A stretch of 9,750 bases of DNA, taken from Methylococcaceae bacterium (lineage in GTDB: Bacteria; Pseudomonadota; Gammaproteobacteria; Methylococcales; Methylomonadaceae). This document shows positions 5,878 to 9,750 of the stretch, piece by piece. Position numbers and translations under genes: made by a program. The DNA is taken from NCBI GenBank assembly GCA_009925045.1, contig RFQK01000039.1, forward strand, positions 1-9,750, read 5' to 3'. The notes below the pieces were generated by a model, which was not told where the DNA came from, did not search any database, and saw nothing but the letters and a program-made list of their open reading frames with translations. The stretch's first letter is position 1. Each line of letters opens with the position of its first letter.

Positions 5878-6855
5878 ATGAGTGACAAAACCGTAAGTGA
5901 ATTAGCCGAAATTGTCGGCATTCCTCTGCAACGTTTTCTGGAGCAACTGAAGGAAGCAGGCCTGTCAGCCACTGATCCTGAAGATACGATTAGCGAAGAC
6001 GAAAAGATTCAATTGTTGAGCCATTTGCGTAAACGCCATGGCAAAGCTGATGAACAAGGTGGTGCTTCGCCTAAACGCATCACGCTTAAACGGACAACCA
6101 AGACTGAATTAAGACAGTCATCGACTCCAGGTTCGGCGACTAAAACAGTTAGCGTTGAAGTGCGCAAACAAAAAACCTATATCAAACGCCCTGAAGCTGA
6201 AATTCAGACTGCGCCAGAAACGAATCCGGTCGAGCTTCCTTTAGAAACTGTCAGTCCTGAAATTATTCAGGAACCCGCAGTTGAAGTTATCAGCGAAACC
6301 GTAGCGACTCCTGAGCCAGTTTCGGAAACCATAGCCGTTTCAGAAACAAACCCAGAACCAGAAATAGAGAGCGTTGCTGAAACCGTTTCAAGCCCGGAAG
6401 CCCAAGAAGATCTCCCGAGTGAAGAACCCGCTACCCCACCGCCTGTGGTGTTGAGTGAAGAAGATATTCTGGAACGGGAAAAGAAAGAACGATTAGAGGC
6501 CGCTGTTCAACGGACTGCAGAAAAAGTAAAACGTCAGGCCGAAGCCAAACAACAACAGACTCTGCATAAGAAAAAGCAAGAATTTAAACCAGCCAGCAAT
6601 CGTGGCGGCTTTCTGGAAACGGATGGCGATGGTGCCCGTGGAGATGCAGCACGTCGTGGCGGCAAAGGCAAAAAAGGCAAAGCTTGCATCGCTCATTGCG
6701 AGCATGAAGTGATCAGTCAGCACAACTGTGAAACCCACTGTGCAGACCATCCAAATAGCCACGATCCTATTTGCGCCAAACACTGCGCGGATGCAACCGA
6801 TCATAGCGCTCATTGCGCACACCATGCTGGTAGCAAGAAATGCTCGCAGAAGTAG
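5878..6855 (+). pseudogene. infB: N-terminal half of split infB (IF2 N-domain) with a Cys/His-rich foreign tail
   Basis: The ATG at 5878 follows a near-perfect ribosome site (AAGGAGG, 6-nt spacing). The first 50 residues are the IF2 N-terminal subdomain (TVSELAEIVGIPLQRFLEQL), followed by the basic stretch RITLKRTTKTEL and TVSVEVRKQKTYIKRP (about 67-106). An acidic Pro/Glu-rich linker follows (about 107-195), then a charged helical region (about 196-235) and the Gly/Lys-rich run GGKGKKGK (about 261-268). A normal IF2 would continue into the conserved domain that precedes the G domain. Here that domain is absent, and residues 270-325 are a Cys/His-rich tail ending in TAG. The G-domain half lies in another frame. 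The product could be a stable N-domain fragment, but it has no GTPase. Whether the split is real or an assembly fault is open. Confidence 0.8.
6685..6852 (+). repeat. Cys/His-rich repeat module (CxxHC units) in the infB N-terminal frame
   Basis: These 56 codons contain 8 Cys and 11 His and break into units of about 14-15 residues, each starting with Cys: CIAHCEHEVISQHN, CETHCADHPNSHDPI, CAKHCADATDHSAH, and a degenerate last unit [13 protein letters not shown]. Three units carry CxxHC. At DNA level CGCTCATTGCG recurs exactly at 6690-6700 and 6807-6817, 39 codons apart and in phase, which fits growth by duplication. The composition suggests binding of zinc, copper or another soft metal. It does not resemble any IF2 segment known to me, and I do not recognise the family. 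Its origin, by transfer or by chimeric assembly, cannot be decided from the sequence. Confidence 0.65.
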
Positions 6856-8390
6856 TGGGCGATAGCGATGAGCGCAAATTAACTCCGCGCGCACCAATCG
6901 TCACCATCATGGGTCACGTTGACCATGGTAAAACTTCGTTACTGGATTATATTCGTAAAACCCGTGTAGCTGCTGGCGAAGCCGGTGGTATTACTCAGCA
7001 TATTGGTGCTTATCAGGTTAAAACCGACCACGGTGCTGTCACATTCCTAGACACCCCAGGTCACGCTGCGTTTACTGCCATGCGTGCCCGCGGTGCTGAA
7101 GTGACCGATATCGTGATTGTGGTCGTGGCCGCCGATGACGGTGTCATGCCACAAACCAAAGAAGCTATTGAACACGCCCGTGCTGCGAATGTACCGATGA
7201 TTGTCGCTTTAAATAAAATCGACAAACCTGCGGCTAATCCAGACAAAGTCATGCAGGAACTGGCTACCTTGAATGTAGTCGCTGAAGAATGGGGTGGTGA
7301 CGTTCAGTTCTTGCGAGTTTCTGCCAAGACAGGTGAAGGTATCGACGAATTAATCGAAGCCTTGATTGTTCAGGCTGAAATTCTGGAATTAAAAGCCCCT
7401 GCCGAAGGCATGGCCTCTGGTATCTGTATTGAGTCCCGACTGGACAAAGGTCGCGGTGCAGTGGCTACGATTCTGATTCAAAAAGGTACCCTGGAAAAAG
7501 GGGAATTCGTGCTTTGCGGCCATGAATATGGTCGGGTTCGTGCTATGTTCGATGAAAATGCCCATGGTATTAAAACCGCTGGTCCTAGTACCCCGGTCGA
7601 AATTCTGGGTTTAAGTGGCACCCCTGCAGCTGGCGATGAATTCTTGGTCGTACAAAACGAAAGAATTGCTCGTGAACTGGCTTCACACCGTGAAGATCGC
7701 AAAAAATCCAGCCGTCATGCAGCCATGGCAGCCTCTAAACTGGATGATGTATTCTCACGCATGACTGCAGGTGAAACTGCGACGCTGAATGTAGTGATTA
7801 AAACGGATGTACAAGGTAGTTTGGAAGCTTTACGCGAATCCTTGGTCGGCTTGTCGAATGATGAAGTACAAGTGAAATGCGTATACGGTGGCGTGGGCGG
7901 AATCAACGAAGGTGATGCTAACCTGGCCCTGGCGTCAAATGCGATTCTGATTGGTTTTAACGTTCGTGCGGATGCGGTAGCCCGTAAGCTGATCGAAGAA
8001 AAAGAAATCGATCTGCATTACTACAGCATCATTTACGAAGCGATTGACGAAGTTAAACGCGCTATCAGTGGTATGCTGGCTCCGGATATCCAAGAAAAAA
8101 TCGTCGGTCTGGCCGAAGTCCGTGACGTATTCCGTTCACCGAAATTTGGCGCTGTTGCCGGTTGTATGGTGGTTGACGGTTTCGTTAAACGTAATTTACC
8201 GATTCGTGTATTACGTGAAAACGTGGTTATTTTTGAAGGTCAGCTGGAATCCTTACGCCGCTTCAAAGACGACGTCAACGAAGTCAAAATGGGTATGGAA
8301 TGCGGTATTGGGGTGAAAAACTACAATGACGTTAAACCAGGCGACCAAATCGAGGTATTTGAACGCATCGAAGTTAAACGGGAAATCTAA
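6840..8390 (+). CDS. infB: Translation initiation factor IF2, G domain to C-terminus (separate reading frame)
   Basis: These 516 residues hold everything needed for IF2 GTPase and initiator-tRNA binding. The G motifs are intact: G1 GHVDHGKT (25-32), G2 [10 protein letters not shown] (49-58), G3 DTPGH (71-75), G4 NKID (125-128) and G5 SAKTGEG (161-167). Domains II, III and IV follow, reaching the usual C-terminal end ([26 protein letters not shown] region). The frame opens at 6834, after a TAG. The ATG at 6840 is the first start codon and overlaps the N-terminal frame by 16 nt; GTG at 6855 is an alternative. Neither has a clear ribosome site, so translation would need coupling or reinitiation. 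E. coli infB naturally makes N-terminally shortened IF2 from internal starts, so such a product can plausibly support growth. Confidence 0.9.
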   Translation: MLAEVVGDSDERKLTPRAPIVTIMGHVDHGKTSLLDYIRKTRVAAGEAGGITQHIGAYQVKTDHGAVTFLDTPGHAAFTAMRARGAEVTDIVIVVVAADDGVMPQTKEAIEHARAANVPMIVALNKIDKPAANPDKVMQELATLNVVAEEWGGDVQFLRVSAKTGEGIDELIEALIVQAEILELKAPAEGMASGICIESRLDKGRGAVATILIQKGTLEKGEFVLCGHEYGRVRAMFDENAHGIKTAGPSTPVEILGLSGTPAAGDEFLVVQNERIARELASHREDRKKSSRHAAMAASKLDDVFSRMTAGETATLNVVIKTDVQGSLEALRESLVGLSNDEVQVKCVYGGVGGINEGDANLALASNAILIGFNVRADAVARKLIEEKEIDLHYYSIIYEAIDEVKRAISGMLAPDIQEKIVGLAEVRDVFRSPKFGAVAGCMVVDGFVKRNLPIRVLRENVVIFEGQLESLRRFKDDVNEVKMGMECGIGVKNYNDVKPGDQIEVFERIEVKREI

Positions 8391-8392
8391 GC

Positions 8393-8758
8393 ATGCCTAA
8401 AGAGTATGGTCGCAGCCAGCGTGTTGCATCGCAGATGCAAAAAGAGCTGGCATTGATACTGCAGCGTGATGTCCACGACCCACGTTTGGGTTTCGTGACA
8501 GTCAACGAAGTGGTGTTAACCAAAGACTTGGCGATTGCCAAGATCTTTGTGACCGTTTTGAATGCGGATGAAGCCAGTAAACAAACCAATATTGCGGCAT
8601 TAAATGAGATGGCGCCCTTTATTCGTCACGAACTGGCTAAACGCATGCGCTTAAGACATATGTCGGAATTGCATTTCTTCTACGATCATTCCTTTGATAC
8701 CGGCATGCGGGTAGCTGAACTTCTTCACGACCTGGATATTAAGCCTCAGGACGATTAA
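8393..8758 (+). CDS. rbfA: Ribosome-binding factor A
   Basis: RbfA is a small KH-fold protein that binds the 30S subunit near the 5' helix of 16S rRNA, and acts in late maturation and cold adaptation. The 121-residue protein has the family pattern: GRSQRVASQMQKELALIL (about 5-22), VHDPRLGFVTVNEVVLTKDL (27-46), the strand AKIFVTVL, and the KH helices ALNEMAPFIRHELAKRMRLR followed by ELHFFYDHSFDTGMRV. It begins 2 nt after the infB stop with only a weak ribosome site, so it likely depends on translation of infB. Its stop overlaps the truB start. The gene looks intact. Confidence 0.96.
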   Translation: MPKEYGRSQRVASQMQKELALILQRDVHDPRLGFVTVNEVVLTKDLAIAKIFVTVLNADEASKQTNIAALNEMAPFIRHELAKRMRLRHMSELHFFYDHSFDTGMRVAELLHDLDIKPQDD

Positions 8759-9678
8759 TGGCTAAACGCAAGTCCGGGCTGGATCTCAATGGCATCCTGT
8801 TGCTTGATAAGGCAACAGGTGTCTCTTCGAACCATGCCTTGCAACAAGTCAGACGCCTGTTTAATGCCAATAAAGCCGGCCACACCGGTAGTCTGGATCC
8901 TTTAGCGACCGGTTTACTACCGCTTTGTTTTGGGGAAGCCACCAAAGTTTCCGGCATGATGCTGGATGACGATAAACGCTATTTGGTCAGTATTCGTCTG
9001 GGCACTATGACCGATACCGGTGACCTAGAGGGACAGATCATCAACGAAATGGCTGTTCCAGTGCTTTCTCAAACCCTGATTGAATCAGCTATAACTCAAT
9101 TTCTGGGGCCAATTGATCAAGTCCCCCCCATGTATTCGGCATTGAAACATCAGGGCAAAAAACTTTATGAATTGGCACGCCAAGGACAAATCATTGAGCG
9201 CCCTGCCCGACCGGTTACGATTCATGCCATTCAGTTACTGGGATTTGACGCAGGCACGCTGGAGCTCGATGTCAGCTGCTCTAAAGGCACTTATATCCGT
9301 TCGCTGGCAGAAGATTTAAGCCATGCATTAGGCACCTGCGGCACTGTCAGTCGCTTAAGAAGAACCGAAGCGGGTTGTTTTACACTTGCTGAGGCCATTA
9401 CCTTAGACGATTTGCTCACGCTCAGTGAAGCAGCAAGATTTGAACGCCTGTTACCGGTGGATTTACCTTTACAACACCTACCCGTTATTACCCTTGAGCA
9501 ACCCGAGGCTCAGGCCATACAACAAGGTCAAACAGTATCCGTTAAATCAGCAGTGATAGGCTCAGTCCGAATCTATGCCAATCAGTGTTTTTTAGGCTTG
9601 GGCGAACTATCAATAAATGGTAAACTAGCGCCTAAACGTATTTTTAATCTGGGTGAACATTGTTATTCAGATTGCTAA
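8758..9678 (+). CDS. truB: tRNA pseudouridine(55) synthase TruB
   Basis: TruB turns U55 in the T loop of nearly all elongator tRNAs into pseudouridine and also aids tRNA folding. The 306-residue protein is full length. The catalytic aspartate is Asp47 in GHTGSLDPLATG (41-52). Other signatures are NGILLLDKATGVSSN (11-25), KRYLVSIRLGTMTDTGD (about 73-89), PPMYSALKHQGKKLYELARQG (about 122-142) and CSKGTYIRSLAEDL (about 178-191). A C-terminal RNA-binding domain follows. The start overlaps the rbfA stop (TAATG). In related genomes rpsO usually comes next; the window ends before that can be checked. Confidence 0.97.
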   Translation: MAKRKSGLDLNGILLLDKATGVSSNHALQQVRRLFNANKAGHTGSLDPLATGLLPLCFGEATKVSGMMLDDDKRYLVSIRLGTMTDTGDLEGQIINEMAVPVLSQTLIESAITQFLGPIDQVPPMYSALKHQGKKLYELARQGQIIERPARPVTIHAIQLLGFDAGTLELDVSCSKGTYIRSLAEDLSHALGTCGTVSRLRRTEAGCFTLAEAITLDDLLTLSEAARFERLLPVDLPLQHLPVITLEQPEAQAIQQGQTVSVKSAVIGSVRIYANQCFLGLGELSINGKLAPKRIFNLGEHCYSDC

Positions 9679-9724
9679 CCGCCGACTCACTCTACACCCT
9701 ATTGTGGACTGTCGGTTTTTCTTG

Positions 9725-9746
9725 GTCGTCTTAGACGACTTTTTTT
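9725..9746 (+). terminator. Intrinsic terminator after truB
   Basis: GTCGTC (9725-9730) pairs perfectly with GACGAC (9734-9739) around a TTA loop, followed by seven T residues (9740-9746). It lies about 47 nt after the truB stop and probably ends the rimP-truB operon. A weaker candidate lies just before it: CCGAC (9682-9686) with GTCGG (9711-9715), followed by T5, but its stem is only 5 bp and its loop is long. Confidence 0.85.
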
Positions 9747-9750
9747 AACT

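Noticed and set aside
6831..6858. Programmed -1 frameshift site joining the two infB frames
   Set aside because: There is no canonical slippery heptamer in the short overlap, and a large conserved domain would still be missing after the shift.
6493..6897. Minus-strand frame of 134 codons with a membrane-like composition
   Set aside because: It is the mirror of the infB region: His and Cys codons read in reverse give Met and Ala, which makes it hydrophobic. There is no ribosome site or family match.

Overview
The window comes from a gammaproteobacterium. The evidence is the rimP-nusA-infB-rbfA-truB order, a NusA with gammaproteobacterial AR-type C-terminal sequences, a YfbR-type HD protein, CysZ, and a tRNA gene that encodes its own CCA. 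I cannot place it to genus. Everything is on the + strand except a partial gene at the left edge.

Layout. Positions 1-266 (minus strand) hold the N-terminus of an amidohydrolase of the MtaD (methylthioadenosine deaminase) type. It is divergent from mtnA (339-1373), and the two point to a methylthioadenosine salvage locus. A cysZ-like sulfate permease gene (1370-2098) overlaps mtnA by 4 nt. A vapBC toxin-antitoxin pair (2344-2978) follows, with a palindromic operator candidate upstream and a cluster of alternative hairpins downstream (3038-3084). Next comes a yfbR-like 5'-nucleotidase gene (3179-3688) that has lost its HD motif. A tRNA-Phe gene (3821-3896) with a good promoter is followed by two tandem intrinsic terminators. 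The second ends only 22 nt before rimP. The rest is the transcription/translation operon rimP (4016-4501), nusA (4491-5822), infB (5878-8390), rbfA (8393-8758) and truB (8758-9678), closed by a terminator at the right edge.

How the genes work together. RimP and RbfA mature the 30S subunit, IF2 starts translation, TruB makes tRNA Psi55 and NusA controls pausing, termination and antitermination. The terminators ahead of rimP recall the E. coli metY-rimP-nusA-infB leader, but here the leading tRNA is Phe rather than initiator Met.

What stands out. Three conserved genes carry clean internal losses. The yfbR-like gene lacks about 33 codons in frame, including the catalytic HD pair. nusA has lost its second acidic-repeat domain, and the last ~15 codons of that domain survive out of frame. 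infB is split: the conserved domain before the G domain is absent, and in its place is a 56-residue Cys/His-rich tail (8 Cys, 11 His, with CxxHC units about every 14-15 residues) that ends in a stop. The G-domain half restarts in another frame. The split IF2 with its metal-binding-like tail is the most novel candidate here. Three such lesions within about 3.5 kb also make assembly error or a chimeric sequence a serious alternative, and this must be excluded first.
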